Source of the DNA: Pseudomonadota bacterium | GTDB lineage: Bacteria > Pseudomonadota > Gammaproteobacteria > Steroidobacterales > Steroidobacteraceae | NCBI GenBank assembly: GCA_023423065.1 | Contig: JAFAGC010000080.1 | Location: 23,903 to 87,902, forward strand | Direction of reading: 5' to 3' | Length of the DNA: 64,000 bases | Shown here: positions 1 to 8,429 of the stretch, piece after piece | Layout of the letters: each line of letters begins with the position of its first letter | How positions within the stretch are numbered: the stretch's first letter is position 1 | Position numbers and translations under genes: made by a program | The notes under the pieces: model-generated | Database searches by the model: none | What the model was told of the DNA's origin: nothing | What the model saw: the letters and a program-made list of their open reading frames with translations, nothing else

Positions 1-35
1 GACGAGTCCGTCTCCGTCTCATCGTCAATAAATAA

Positions 36-47
36 ATCTGTCCCCAT
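36..47. repeat. possible remnant of the dispersed GGGGAC repeat
   Basis: The bases ATCTGTCCCCAT match the right-hand arm of the dispersed repeats found near 13.7, 22.0, 30.4 and 49.9 kb. The rest of that copy would lie left of the window. The match is short, so this is only a pointer. The leader of the first gene otherwise shows no clear signal. Confidence 0.25.
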
Positions 48-77
48 CCCGAGGACCCCAATACACTCGCGCCCGTC

Positions 78-1436
78 ATGGCAGAGACTGCGCGCTCGAA
101 CATGAAGGAACGACGGCTCGCCGCCCTGCGCAGCGCGCTGCGCGAGGGTTCGTGGCGCGGCGCCGCTCGCATGATCGGCGCGATGCACCCGGCGGAGATC
201 GCGTTGCTGATCGAATCGCTGCCGCCGGCGCAGCGCGAGGTGGTCTGGAATTTCGTCGAGCCGGAGATCGAAGGCGACGTGCTGGTCGAGCTCAGCGACG
301 AGGTGCGCCAGTCGTTCATCGAGGGCATGAACGAGGAGGACCTGCTCGCGGCGGCCGAGGGCATGGAGGTCGACGACCTCGCGGACCTGGTCGGCGACCT
401 GCCCGAGACCGTCATTCAGCAGCTCGTGAAGTCCATGGACGCCCAGGACCGCGAGCGCCTGAATACCGTCCTCTCGTACGAGCCGGACACCGCCGGCGGC
501 CTCATGAATACCGACACGGTGAGCGTCCGCGCGGACGTCACCGTGGAAGTCGTGTTGCGCTACCTGCGCATGCGCGGCGAGCTTCCCGACAAGACCGACC
601 GGCTGTTCGTGGTCGACCGCAACGACCGCTACCTCGGCACCATCGCGCTGACCCGCCTGCTCACCGAGGATCCGGAAAAGACGATCGGCGACATCATCGA
701 TCCCGAGGCGCCGCGCATCGCGCCCGAAACGAACGCGAACGAGGTCACGCGCCTGTTCCAGGACCGCGACCTCGTGTCGGCGGCCGTGGTCGACCATTCC
801 GGCAAGCTGCTCGGACGCATCACGGTCGACGACGTCGTCGACGTCATCAGCGAAGAGGCCGCGCATGAAGTCATGTCCGCGGCGGGCCTGCGCGACGAGG
901 AAGACGTGTTCGCGGGCGTGTTCCCGTCGACGCGCCGCCGCCTGCTGTGGCTGGGCATCAATCTCGTCACGGCGTTTCTCGCGGCGGCCGTCGTCAGCCG
1001 CTTCGAGGGCACCATCGAGAAGGTCGCGGCGCTCGCGGCCCTCATGCCGATCGTGGCGAGCATGGGCGGCATCGCGGGCACGCAGACCGTCACGCTGATC
1101 ATCCGCGGCATCGCGCTCGGCCAGGTCGAATGGGTCAACGCGCGCTGGCTGTTATGGAAGGAAGTCGCCGTCGGCGGGCTCAACGGCCTGATCTGGGCCG
1201 TGATCGTCGGCTCGGTCACCATCGCGTGGTACGGCAGGTGGGAAATCGCCGCCATCATCGCCGCCGCCACGCTGATCAACCTGCTGTGCGCGGCCGCGGT
1301 CGGCGTGGTCGTGCCGATGGCGCTCAAGCGCATGCGCATCGATCCGGCGCTGTCCGCGGGCGTCATCCTGACGACCTTCACGGACTGCATCGGGTTCGCG
1401 ACCTTGTTAGGCTTGGGCGCGCTGTTCCTGACCTGA
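78..1436 (+). CDS. mgtE: magnesium transporter MgtE
   Basis: This 452-residue protein has the full MgtE layout and should be an inner-membrane Mg2+ channel gated by intracellular Mg2+. An acidic helical N domain (about residues 30-130) is followed by a CBS pair (about 137-260; EPDTAGGLM near its start) and a plug-helix region. A membrane part with about five helices runs from about 290 to the end. The last helix has the TTFTDCIGF segment carrying the conserved membrane Asp that lines the pore in the family. Length is normal. The first ATG is used; a second in-frame ATG lies 8 codons later, and neither has a convincing ribosome site, so the start may be either. The next gene follows after 21 bases. 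Confidence 0.95.
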   Translation: MAETARSNMKERRLAALRSALREGSWRGAARMIGAMHPAEIALLIESLPPAQREVVWNFVEPEIEGDVLVELSDEVRQSFIEGMNEEDLLAAAEGMEVDDLADLVGDLPETVIQQLVKSMDAQDRERLNTVLSYEPDTAGGLMNTDTVSVRADVTVEVVLRYLRMRGELPDKTDRLFVVDRNDRYLGTIALTRLLTEDPEKTIGDIIDPEAPRIAPETNANEVTRLFQDRDLVSAAVVDHSGKLLGRITVDDVVDVISEEAAHEVMSAAGLRDEEDVFAGVFPSTRRRLLWLGINLVTAFLAAAVVSRFEGTIEKVAALAALMPIVASMGGIAGTQTVTLIIRGIALGQVEWVNARWLLWKEVAVGGLNGLIWAVIVGSVTIAWYGRWEIAAIIAAATLINLLCAAAVGVVVPMALKRMRIDPALSAGVILTTFTDCIGFATLLGLGALFLT

Positions 1437-1457
1437 CGAATCCGTCCCGAGGGAGTC

Positions 1458-2012
1458 GTGAAAAGAACCATCGCTCTCGCCGCGTTCGCGCTGCTCGCGG
1501 CCTCATGCGCCTCGTTCGTGGGACCGCGCTACAACCACCACGTCGGCAACACGCTCGAGCTGCGCGCGGCGGCTCCCGGCAAGGTCGCCATCGGCGAGTT
1601 CCGCAAGGATCCGGGGGCGCGGAACGATGTCGACGAACTTCGTTCCCAGGCGCTCGACATCGAATCGCCGTACGGTTCGTACACCGCGTACCTGCAGGAA
1701 GCGTTGAAGATCGAATTCGACCACGCGGACCTGCTCGATCCAGCCTCCAGCACGCGGATCGACGGCGTATTGCTGCGCAACGGGTTCGGCGCGACGGCGG
1801 ATCGCGAGTTCGTCGAGCTCGAGGCGGAGCTGACCGTGTGGCGCGGCGCGGAGGTCGCGTATCGCGGCTCCAAGTCGGCGCGATACGACTGGCACGCCAA
1901 CTACCACGTGGCGGCCTCCCGTGCCGTCGCGAACTACCAGGTCGGCGTGCAGCGGCTCATCGCCGCTTTCATCGCCGACCCGGAGTTCGTCGCGGCGCTC
2001 GGGAAGCGCTGA
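1458..2012 (+). CDS. putative lipoprotein of unknown function
   Basis: A GTG start opens a short lipoprotein signal peptide with a lipobox (LLAASC, Cys at about residue 17), so the 184-residue product should be lipid-anchored in the envelope. I do not recognise the mature domain. It has mixed alpha/beta character and no catalytic motif that I can see. A GAGGGAGTC ribosome site lies just before the GTG. The gene converges with another lipoprotein gene only 9 bases away. It might be a YajG/LptE-style small outer-membrane lipoprotein, but that is a guess. Confidence 0.8.
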   Translation: MKRTIALAAFALLAASCASFVGPRYNHHVGNTLELRAAAPGKVAIGEFRKDPGARNDVDELRSQALDIESPYGSYTAYLQEALKIEFDHADLLDPASSTRIDGVLLRNGFGATADREFVELEAELTVWRGAEVAYRGSKSARYDWHANYHVAASRAVANYQVGVQRLIAAFIADPEFVAALGKR

Positions 2013-2021
2013 CGCCGCGCG

Positions 2022-3005
2022 TCAGAGGTACAACGCGAGGATCTGCCCGAGCACCGGCGCTTCCTTTGCCGAACTGCTGCCGAGCCGCTTCGCCTCTTCG
2101 ACGATGAAGGCCTTCGATTCGTCGGTGCCGAGGTCCGCGATCGCCTTGAGCGCGACGCTGTGGTCCTGCCAGCTCATCGCGGGATCCTGGTAGACGGACT
2201 TGAGCAGCCCGAAGTGGCCGGTCGCGCCGATGTTTCCGAGCGAGGAAATCGCCGCCTGGCGTACGTATTCCTGCGGATCGCGCGCGAGCGCCGCGAGCGT
2301 GTCGATGGCCGCCGGATTGTTCGTGAAACCGAGCGCGTACACGTCGAGGAACGTGTTCGGCGTGCGCTCGCCGTTGATCTTCGCGATCAGCCCCTTCACC
2401 GTTTCGTCGCTCGCGCGGTAGCCATACGCGATGTTGGCGATCTTGCTCGCGAACTCCTGGACGCCGAGCGCCAGCGGCTGAGTGAAGATGGGCTCCACCA
2501 CGGCGGGCTCGTCGACACGCCACATCGGGGTCTTTCCGCGTGTCACGAACGTGCCGATGCGACGCTCGCCGCCGTCGTTGGTGGTGACGTCCGCGCTGAT
2601 GTACGTCAGCGTGATGAACGGCGTGTACGCGTTGGTGCGCATGTTCTGCATGCGGTAGGTCTTCAGCCGGATCGCCGGCGGCTCCGTCGCCTTGTCGGAA
2701 ATCTGCGCGGGCAGGCCGCGCGAACCGAGCTCCGCCTGCAGTTGGGTCGCGAGGAAGGGCACGGGATCGATCGGCGCGCCGTCGATCTTCACTTCGCCCG
2801 GCAGGATGCCGCTGTGGAAGATCCGGCCGTCGGCGCGGCGTTCGTCGACGAGCGAGAAGACCTTCGGCGCCGGAGTGCCGGCGACGACGTACTTGAGGGC
2901 CGACGGCGTCGGCGCCTTCGCCTCGTAATTGAGCTGCGGCATCGCGCAGCCGGTGAGCGCGAGACCCGCGAGCGCGAGTGCCGCGAGAAGATAGCGAGGA
3001 ATCAT
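2022..3005 (-). CDS. HEAT-repeat lipoprotein
   Basis: The 327-residue product begins with a hydrophobic signal and lipobox (LALTGC), so it is predicted to be a lipoprotein. The N-terminal two thirds (about residues 25-210) is an unrecognised domain. The C-terminal third has helical repeats of HEAT/PBS-lyase type (AALARDPQEYVRQAAISSLG, then similar helices), normally protein-binding scaffolds. It is divergent from the acetyltransferase at 3137 and convergent with the preceding lipoprotein. The two adjacent lipoproteins could act together, but nothing in the sequence proves it. Confidence 0.8.
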   Translation of the reverse strand: MIPRYLLAALALAGLALTGCAMPQLNYEAKAPTPSALKYVVAGTPAPKVFSLVDERRADGRIFHSGILPGEVKIDGAPIDPVPFLATQLQAELGSRGLPAQISDKATEPPAIRLKTYRMQNMRTNAYTPFITLTYISADVTTNDGGERRIGTFVTRGKTPMWRVDEPAVVEPIFTQPLALGVQEFASKIANIAYGYRASDETVKGLIAKINGERTPNTFLDVYALGFTNNPAAIDTLAALARDPQEYVRQAAISSLGNIGATGHFGLLKSVYQDPAMSWQDHSVALKAIADLGTDESKAFIVEEAKRLGSSSAKEAPVLGQILALYL

Positions 3006-3136
3006 TCGAGCCCCTCCCAGGGATGGTGTCCGCCATCAAACTATCGCGCGGTCGACATGCGCCCGTCAAAGGCTCCCCGCATTGACGACCCGATTCCGGA
3101 CGTGGTCTATTCCGCGCCCGCTCGAAGAGGCATCCC

Positions 3137-3562
3137 ATGCGCAGAATCGCCGAAGCCCTCACCGACAACGAGATCGCCGCCTGCTTCCCCGTCATGTCGC
3201 AACTGCGACCGAAAATCGCGGAACACGAATTCGTGGCGCTCGTGAAACGCCTCGCCGCGACGTGCGGTTTCCAGCTCGCTCGTCTCGACGACGACGGCAT
3301 CAAGGCGGTCGCGGGATACCGCGTGGCGGAATGGCTGGCCGGCGGCCGGTACCTCGAAATCGAAGACCTCGTCACGGCCGAGGGCTCGCGTTCGAAAGGT
3401 CACGGCGGCGCCCTGTTCGACTGGCTCCTCGCCGAAGCGGCGCGCCGCGGGTGCCGGCAGTTGCGCCTCGTATCGAACGTGCGGCGCACCGACGCGCACC
3501 GCTTCTACCTGCGCAAGGGCATGCGTATCGAGGCTCACTACTTCTCGATGGACGTGCCCTGA
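3137..3562 (+). CDS. GNAT-family N-acetyltransferase
   Basis: This 141-residue protein has the GNAT fold. The acetyl-CoA pyrophosphate loop is the R-S-K-G-H-G-G-A segment (about residues 93-101). It is followed by the characteristic RTDAHRFYLRKGM motif (about 118-130), typical of acyltransferases acting on amines. The substrate cannot be told. A GAAGAGG ribosome site sits about 6 bases before the ATG. The 3' end overlaps the end of the convergent phosphopantetheinyl transferase gene by 25 bases. Confidence 0.85.
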   Translation: MRRIAEALTDNEIAACFPVMSQLRPKIAEHEFVALVKRLAATCGFQLARLDDDGIKAVAGYRVAEWLAGGRYLEIEDLVTAEGSRSKGHGGALFDWLLAEAARRGCRQLRLVSNVRRTDAHRFYLRKGMRIEAHYFSMDVP

Positions 3563-4293
3563 TCGAATCCGCCTGGGGCGAACGTGTAGAGGGTCACGGC
3601 CGAGTCCGCGGGAGCGGATTCCGCGCGCAACGCCACCGTGAGCGCGTGCTCGTCGGAAGGGCGGTACTGCCAGAAACGCCAGCGCGACGGATCGTCCTTC
3701 GCGAAGTCGACGCCGCGCATCCGATGCGCATCGTCGAGATCGAACGAGGCATTGCCCAGTCCCGCGGCGATGCCTTCACCGGTCGCCTTGAGCCACGCCT
3801 CCTTGAGCGTCCACAACGCGTAGAAGCGCGCGGGACGTTCCGGCTCCGGCAAGGCCGTGAGCCCGGCCGCTTCGCGGCTCGTGAAGTAACGGGGCGCGAG
3901 GTGCAGCGGCGCCTTGCGCGTGCGCACGTTCTCGACGTCGATACCGATTTCCGGCATGCGACTCACCGCACACGCGACGAGCCGCTTCGTGTGCGCGAGA
4001 TTGAAATGCAATCCGAGCCGCTCGAACCGGGACGCGAGTGCGGGCTTGCCGCGCTCGCCCGTGGCGAACGACCAGTCGCGTGGCGCGACTTCCGGCGCGT
4101 ACATCGACAACACCCGGCGCTGCAGCGCGCGGGTCACGAGGAACTGGTGGCGAAGCTCCTCGCTGTAGAGTTTCCCGCGCCGCTCGATTTCCTCGGCGGA
4201 CAGGAGATCGGCATGGGTCGCATTCAACGCCGGATCGTCCAGCTCCCGGTCGAACGCGAGCCAGACGTGGATCTCTTGCGGCGCGAGTTTCAA
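3538..4293 (-). CDS. 4'-phosphopantetheinyl transferase (Sfp type)
   Basis: The 251-residue product should transfer the phosphopantetheine arm of CoA to a serine on acyl- or peptidyl-carrier proteins. It carries the Mg2+-binding motif GIDVEN and the downstream WTLKEAWLKATGEGI motif that define the Sfp/Gsp type, and its length fits. Its start overlaps the stop of the patatin-like gene by 4 bases, so the two are translated together. No polyketide or peptide synthase lies in the window, so the target carrier protein is elsewhere. Confidence 0.9.
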   Translation of the reverse strand: MKLAPQEIHVWLAFDRELDDPALNATHADLLSAEEIERRGKLYSEELRHQFLVTRALQRRVLSMYAPEVAPRDWSFATGERGKPALASRFERLGLHFNLAHTKRLVACAVSRMPEIGIDVENVRTRKAPLHLAPRYFTSREAAGLTALPEPERPARFYALWTLKEAWLKATGEGIAAGLGNASFDLDDAHRMRGVDFAKDDPSRWRFWQYRPSDEHALTVALRAESAPADSAVTLYTFAPGGFDQGTSIEK

Positions 4294-5450
4294 GGCGCGA
4301 GGAAACCCGCGAGATCGTCACGACGCGCGAGCGCGTCGCGATAGCCGAGTTCGATGAGCTCCCGCGTGTAGCCGGACTCGAACATCAGGTAACTCGCGAG
4401 CAGGCTGCCGCTCGCGCCGCGGGCGCCGATGATGCCCATGAGCGCACGCAGGCTCAAAGGCAGCTCGTCCGCGTGTTTCACGGCGATCTCGGAAGGATCC
4501 ACGCTGGGCGCGATCATGAGCGTGCGTATCTGGCGCGATCCCGTCACCCCTCCAGCCGCCGCGGAGAGCCGGTTGATGCGCGTGAGATGTTCGAGGTCCG
4601 CCGAGATCTGGTCGCTGAACAAGGTGTCCAGCATGTAACCGAACAACTGTCCCGGCGTGGGCGGCGAGTCCGATGCGATGAACCGCGGAATCGCATCGAG
4701 ATGCGTCGGGCGCACGCCGACCACCAGGATACGGTCCGCGCCGAGATGGATCGCGGGCGACAGCGGCGCCGTCTGCCGCATCGCTCCGTCGCCGAAGTAC
4801 TCGCCGTGCAGGCAGATGGGCGGGAACAGGAACGGAATGGCGAGGCTGGCCATTAAATAGTCGAGCGACAGCGGCACGCGTTCCCCGTGACGCTGCGCGC
4901 GCGACCACTCGGAGATCGTGGTATCGGCCTCGAAAAAGGACACCGATCGCGCCGTGAAGTAACTCGTGGCGCTGAGCGCGACCGCGCGCAGGTCGCCGCG
5001 CGCCACGCTCGCGCGCACCGCCTCGAAATCGGTGACCCGGGACAGCAGCTCGCGCAGCGGCGAGTTGTCCAGCAGCGATCTGGGCGGGCCCATCCGGCCG
5101 CCGGTCAGCAACGATCCCAGCCAGCGCGCGCCGGCCCGCAGCATCGCGCCGACGTCGGACCGGTACACCTGGTGCACGCGGAAATTCGCCCAGACGTGTT
5201 CGATCTCGGCCACCGACTGGTGCCAGCGCACCACGTTGCTCGCGAGGATGCTGGCGGCGACGGCGCCCGCGGAGGTGCCGACGATGATCGGGAACGGCCA
5301 TTCGGGCCGGGGATGGATCTCCGCCAGCGCTTTCAGGACGCCGACCTGGTATGCGGCCCGGGCCCCACCGCCCGTCAGGATCAATCCCGTGCGAGAAACC
5401 CCGCCGCCGGTGCTGTTAGTATGCCCCTCCCCCACGATCCATCCATTCAA
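4290..5450 (-). CDS. patatin-like phospholipase
   Basis: The protein has the patatin fold: oxyanion loop GGGARAAYQVG, nucleophile elbow GTSAGAV, and a later DGA-type Asp in FGDGAMRQ. It is therefore a Ser/Asp-dyad lipid acyl hydrolase, probably cytoplasmic or peripheral to the membrane, of about 380 residues. The longest frame opens with TTG at 5450. A GTG at 5435 is an alternative, and no strong ribosome site separates them. It is the first gene of a two-gene unit with the phosphopantetheinyl transferase, and is divergent from the peroxiredoxin gene with only 15 bases between starts. Confidence 0.88.
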   Translation of the reverse strand: MNGWIVGEGHTNSTGGGVSRTGLILTGGGARAAYQVGVLKALAEIHPRPEWPFPIIVGTSAGAVAASILASNVVRWHQSVAEIEHVWANFRVHQVYRSDVGAMLRAGARWLGSLLTGGRMGPPRSLLDNSPLRELLSRVTDFEAVRASVARGDLRAVALSATSYFTARSVSFFEADTTISEWSRAQRHGERVPLSLDYLMASLAIPFLFPPICLHGEYFGDGAMRQTAPLSPAIHLGADRILVVGVRPTHLDAIPRFIASDSPPTPGQLFGYMLDTLFSDQISADLEHLTRINRLSAAAGGVTGSRQIRTLMIAPSVDPSEIAVKHADELPLSLRALMGIIGARGASGSLLASYLMFESGYTRELIELGYRDALARRDDLAGFLAP

Positions 5451-5465
5451 GTCACGGAGAACAAC

Positions 5466-6014
5466 ATGCTCGCACTTCGAAGGACTTTGGTCACCGCCCT
5501 CATCGCCGTGACCGCGAGTGTAAGCGCCGGATCTCCCCCCGCCGCACCGGCCGAGGGCTCCGCCGCGCCGGCGTTCAAACTACAGGACCAGGCCGGCGAG
5601 TGGCACACGCTCGATCAGTACAAGGGCAAGTGGGTGGTGCTGTACTTCTACCCGAAGGACAACACCCCCGGCTGCACCACCCAGGCCTGTGAGCTGCGCG
5701 ACAACATCTTCGCGTTCCGCAAGGCCGACGCCGTCATCCTCGGTGTGAGCGTCGATGATGTCGCCTCTCACGAGAAGTTCGCCAAGGAACACAGCCTGCC
5801 GTTCGACATCCTCGCCGACCCGAGCAAGGAAACGACGAAGGCTTATGGCGCGGTTTGGAGCCCGGCTCCCGGCGTCGAGCTCGCGTCGCGGACCACGTTC
5901 CTGATCTCGCCGGACGGCAAGATCGCCAAGCACTGGGCGAAGGTCGATCCGAAGGGCCACTCGGACATGGTGCTCGCGGAGATCAAGGCGCGTACGCCAG
6001 CCAAAGCCGGTTGA
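5466..6014 (+). CDS. exported peroxiredoxin (Bcp/AhpC-TSA family)
   Basis: The 182-residue product is a thiol peroxidase of the Bcp/PrxQ group. The segment YPKDNTPGCTTQACELRD holds the peroxidatic Cys (GCTTQAC) and a second Cys five residues on, the PrxQ spacing. An N-terminal signal peptide (hydrophobic residues about 8-22, then AG-SPPAAPA) indicates export to the periplasm, unlike the usual cytoplasmic Bcp. GGAG lies 8 bases before the ATG. A strong terminator follows. The larger open frame running in from upstream is not coding: the codons before 5466 lie antisense to the patatin gene. Confidence 0.92.
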   Translation: MLALRRTLVTALIAVTASVSAGSPPAAPAEGSAAPAFKLQDQAGEWHTLDQYKGKWVVLYFYPKDNTPGCTTQACELRDNIFAFRKADAVILGVSVDDVASHEKFAKEHSLPFDILADPSKETTKAYGAVWSPAPGVELASRTTFLISPDGKIAKHWAKVDPKGHSDMVLAEIKARTPAKAG

Positions 6015-6030
6015 TCCGGCCTCTTCGACG

Positions 6031-6063
6031 ACGGCCGGCGGAGCCCATCCGCCGGCCGTTTTT
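6031..6063 (+). terminator. rho-independent terminator after the peroxiredoxin gene
   Basis: A perfect 12-base-pair stem (ACGGCCGGCGGA with its complement) closes a 5-base loop and is followed directly by five T residues. It lies 17 bases after the peroxiredoxin stop. The opposite strand has no T run, so it works for rightward transcription only. Confidence 0.92.
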
Positions 6064-6073
6064 CCTTGCGCGA

Positions 6074-6568
6074 CTATTTCTTGTCGCCGCTGCCGGGCGG
6101 ATCGAGATCCTGTCCCGTGTTGTCCTTGAGCTTGGGCAGCATCGCCTCGTAAGTAGTCTTGTCCGAGGGCGAGAGATTCGGGTGCCCCGCGAATACGCCG
6201 ACCGTGATCCCGCCGATCACGTAATAGGTTTCGCCGGGTTCGATTTCGAGCGTCAGCACGTCCTTCGCTTCGGAGTGCACGACGTACTCGTGTTTGCCGG
6301 CGGGCACCTCGATCTTGCAATACGTGCCGCTTTGCAGCTTGCAGAGCTCGACACCGTTTTCGCGCACCTTGTAGCGGATCGCGGAGCCCGCGAATTTCTT
6401 CTCGCGGAAGAAAATCACGGTGCCGGTGCCGCCGCCCGCGGCCTCGACGGCCGGCGCCTCGGATGCCGACGGCGCGGTATCGGCGGGAGCCGCCGTGTCC
6501 TGCGCGAACGCGGCCAGTGGGACGAATAACGCCGCGATGAACGCGGTTCTAAATTGTCTGCGATACAT
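6074..6568 (-). CDS. DUF2846-family secreted protein
   Basis: The 164-residue protein has a signal peptide ending near AFAQ and then a DUF2846-type domain. A short beta segment GTVIFFREKKFAG is followed by the VPAGKHEYVVHSEA and EPGETYYVIGG stretches seen in that family. The function of the family is not established; members are small envelope proteins. Its start overlaps the end of the upstream gene by 20 bases, so it is the last gene of the leftward string that begins with pyk. Confidence 0.8.
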   Translation of the reverse strand: MYRRQFRTAFIAALFVPLAAFAQDTAAPADTAPSASEAPAVEAAGGGTGTVIFFREKKFAGSAIRYKVRENGVELCKLQSGTYCKIEVPAGKHEYVVHSEAKDVLTLEIEPGETYYVIGGITVGVFAGHPNLSPSDKTTYEAMLPKLKDNTGQDLDPPGSGDKK

Positions 6569-7181
6569 CTTCCTCTCCCTCGTTGTTCTCTTCTTCGGTC
6601 TGCGCTTCCGCCGGCGGAGCGGTCGGCTCCGTCGCGGGTAAATCGACGTCGGCCGCGGTCCTGGCGGTGGCCAGCGTTCCGGCCGGAACGACCATGGCCC
6701 CGCCGCGCACGAGCATCCCGAAAACGCCCGCCGCGATGCTGACGTTCAGGGATGTCTGGGTCCTGTCGCGGCCCGTGCGACCGATGACCATCGAACGCAG
6801 CTTTATTTCGGTGTCGCCCACGCGCACGAAACGCGCCGCGAGGATCAGTTCGCCCGCCTTGCCGCCGGCGCCGGACTTCGCCGCGTGCACGACCTCGCCT
6901 TCGCCGATCGAACCTGCCGGTATCACGACGGCTTCACCGACGCGCACGTCGTCGGCGATCACGATGCGGAAGCGATCGCCGTTGCGATTCCGGTTGGAGG
7001 CGATTTCCTCGTCCACGAGGATGGAAACCGGAGTGAGCGCGGGGACACGCAAGAGGGCCGATGTTGGTGCTTCCGGCGATCCAGTCGCGGGCGCCTCGAT
7101 CGACGGCGTGTCCTGCGCAACGGAAGCGCAAGGCTCGAACGCCACCAGCAGCAGCGCGGGTAGTAAGAGCGAGGGTCTCAC
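6549..7181 (-). CDS. secreted hypothetical protein
   Basis: The 210-residue product has a signal peptide (MRPSLLLPALLLVAFEPCAS), a low-complexity Pro/Ala/Ser linker, then a beta-rich domain of roughly 110 residues (VSILVDEEIASNRNRNGDRF; VVIPAGSIGEGEVVHA) and an acidic tail. The beta-rich part resembles conserved proteobacterial exported proteins of unknown role. It overlaps the DUF2846 gene by 20 bases and follows the VWA gene by 18 bases in the same direction. Confidence 0.75.
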   Translation of the reverse strand: MRPSLLLPALLLVAFEPCASVAQDTPSIEAPATGSPEAPTSALLRVPALTPVSILVDEEIASNRNRNGDRFRIVIADDVRVGEAVVIPAGSIGEGEVVHAAKSGAGGKAGELILAARFVRVGDTEIKLRSMVIGRTGRDRTQTSLNVSIAAGVFGMLVRGGAMVVPAGTLATARTAADVDLPATEPTAPPAEAQTEEENNEGEEDVSQTI

Positions 7182-7199
7182 TACCCGGCAGTATATGCC

Positions 7200-8414
7200 T
7201 CAGCCGGGCGTTTCCAGTACGGCGGAGTGACGTAGCGCGCGCATCGCGCCGTCGAGACCGGCGAGCGTCAGTGGAAACATGCGGTTACCGACGAGTTCGC
7301 GAGTCAACTGGATAGACGGAGTCCAATCCCAGCGCTCTTCGGGTTCGGGATTCAGCCACACGAGCCGTGGGAAATGAGCCGCAATGCGGCTCATCCACGT
7401 GCGGCCGGACTCCTCGTTCCAGTGCTCGACGCTGCCGCCAGGCTGTTCGATTTCGTACGGACTCATCGTCGCGTCGCCGACGAGCACCACGCGGTAGTCG
7501 GGATTGAAGGTGCGCAGCATCGACCACGTGCTGGTCGAGACGCTGAACCGGCGGCGGTTGTCCTTCCACAATCTTTCGTACGGAAAGTTGTGGAAGTAGA
7601 AGTACTCGAGATGCCTGAATTCCGCGCGCGCCGCCGAAAACAACTCCTCGCAGATCTGCACGTGATCGTCCATCGAGCCGCCGACGTCGAGCAGCAACAG
7701 CAGCTTCACGGCATTGCGCCGCTCGGGCACGAGCTTGAGATCCAGCAGGCCGGCGTTGCGCGCGGTGGCGTCGATCGTGCCGTCGAGATCGAGTTCCTCG
7801 GCCGCGCCCTCGCGCGCGAATCGCCGCAGGCGGCGCAGCGCCATCTTGAGGTTGCGCGTATTGAGCTGGCGCGCGTCGTCGTAGTTCGAAAATTCGCGCG
7901 CGTCCCAGACCTTCACGGCACGCCGATGGCGCGATCCGTCCTGCCCGATACGCACGCCTTCCGGGTTGTAACCCTGGCCCCCGAACGGCGAGGTGCCGCC
8001 GGTGCCTATCCACTTGTTGCCGCCTTCGTGCCGGCCGCGCTGCTCGGCCAGCCGCTGGCGCAGGGTCTCGAGCAGTTTGTCCCAGCCGCCCAGCGCTCTT
8101 GCTTCGGCGTCGAGCCGCTCTTTCTCTTCGTCCGTGAGCAGCCGCTCGGTGATGGCGCGCAGCCATTCGGCGGGGATCTCGGCGACTATCTTCTCGAACA
8201 GTTTCTCGGCGCCCGCGAAGTGTTCGGCGAACACGCGATCGAAGCGGTCGAAATGCCGCTCGTCCTTCACGAGCGCCAGGCGCGCGAGGTAGTAGAACTC
8301 CTCGGGCGAATACCGCGCGACGCGCGCCTCCAGCGCCTCGAGCAGCGCGAGGAACTCGGGCAGCGTGACCGGGATGCCGCCGGCGCGCAGATCGGTGAAG
8401 AAGCGCACGAGCAC
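7200..8414 (-). CDS. CoxE-like VWA-domain protein
   Basis: This 404-residue protein has a helical N-terminal half and a von Willebrand A domain in the C-terminal half (from about residue 225). The MIDAS-like segment is LLLLLDVGGSMDDH, where the usual DxSxS reads DxGxS. A partly conserved metal site is therefore possible. Such VWA proteins work with MoxR AAA+ ATPases as chaperones that insert cofactors or activate target complexes. The MoxR gene is immediately upstream (15 bases), matching the standard pairing. The substrate complex is not evident in the window. Confidence 0.88.
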   Translation of the reverse strand: MLVRFFTDLRAGGIPVTLPEFLALLEALEARVARYSPEEFYYLARLALVKDERHFDRFDRVFAEHFAGAEKLFEKIVAEIPAEWLRAITERLLTDEEKERLDAEARALGGWDKLLETLRQRLAEQRGRHEGGNKWIGTGGTSPFGGQGYNPEGVRIGQDGSRHRRAVKVWDAREFSNYDDARQLNTRNLKMALRRLRRFAREGAAEELDLDGTIDATARNAGLLDLKLVPERRNAVKLLLLLDVGGSMDDHVQICEELFSAARAEFRHLEYFYFHNFPYERLWKDNRRRFSVSTSTWSMLRTFNPDYRVVLVGDATMSPYEIEQPGGSVEHWNEESGRTWMSRIAAHFPRLVWLNPEPEERWDWTPSIQLTRELVGNRMFPLTLAGLDGAMRALRHSAVLETPG

Positions 8415-8429
8415 GGCGCGCTCCCCGGC

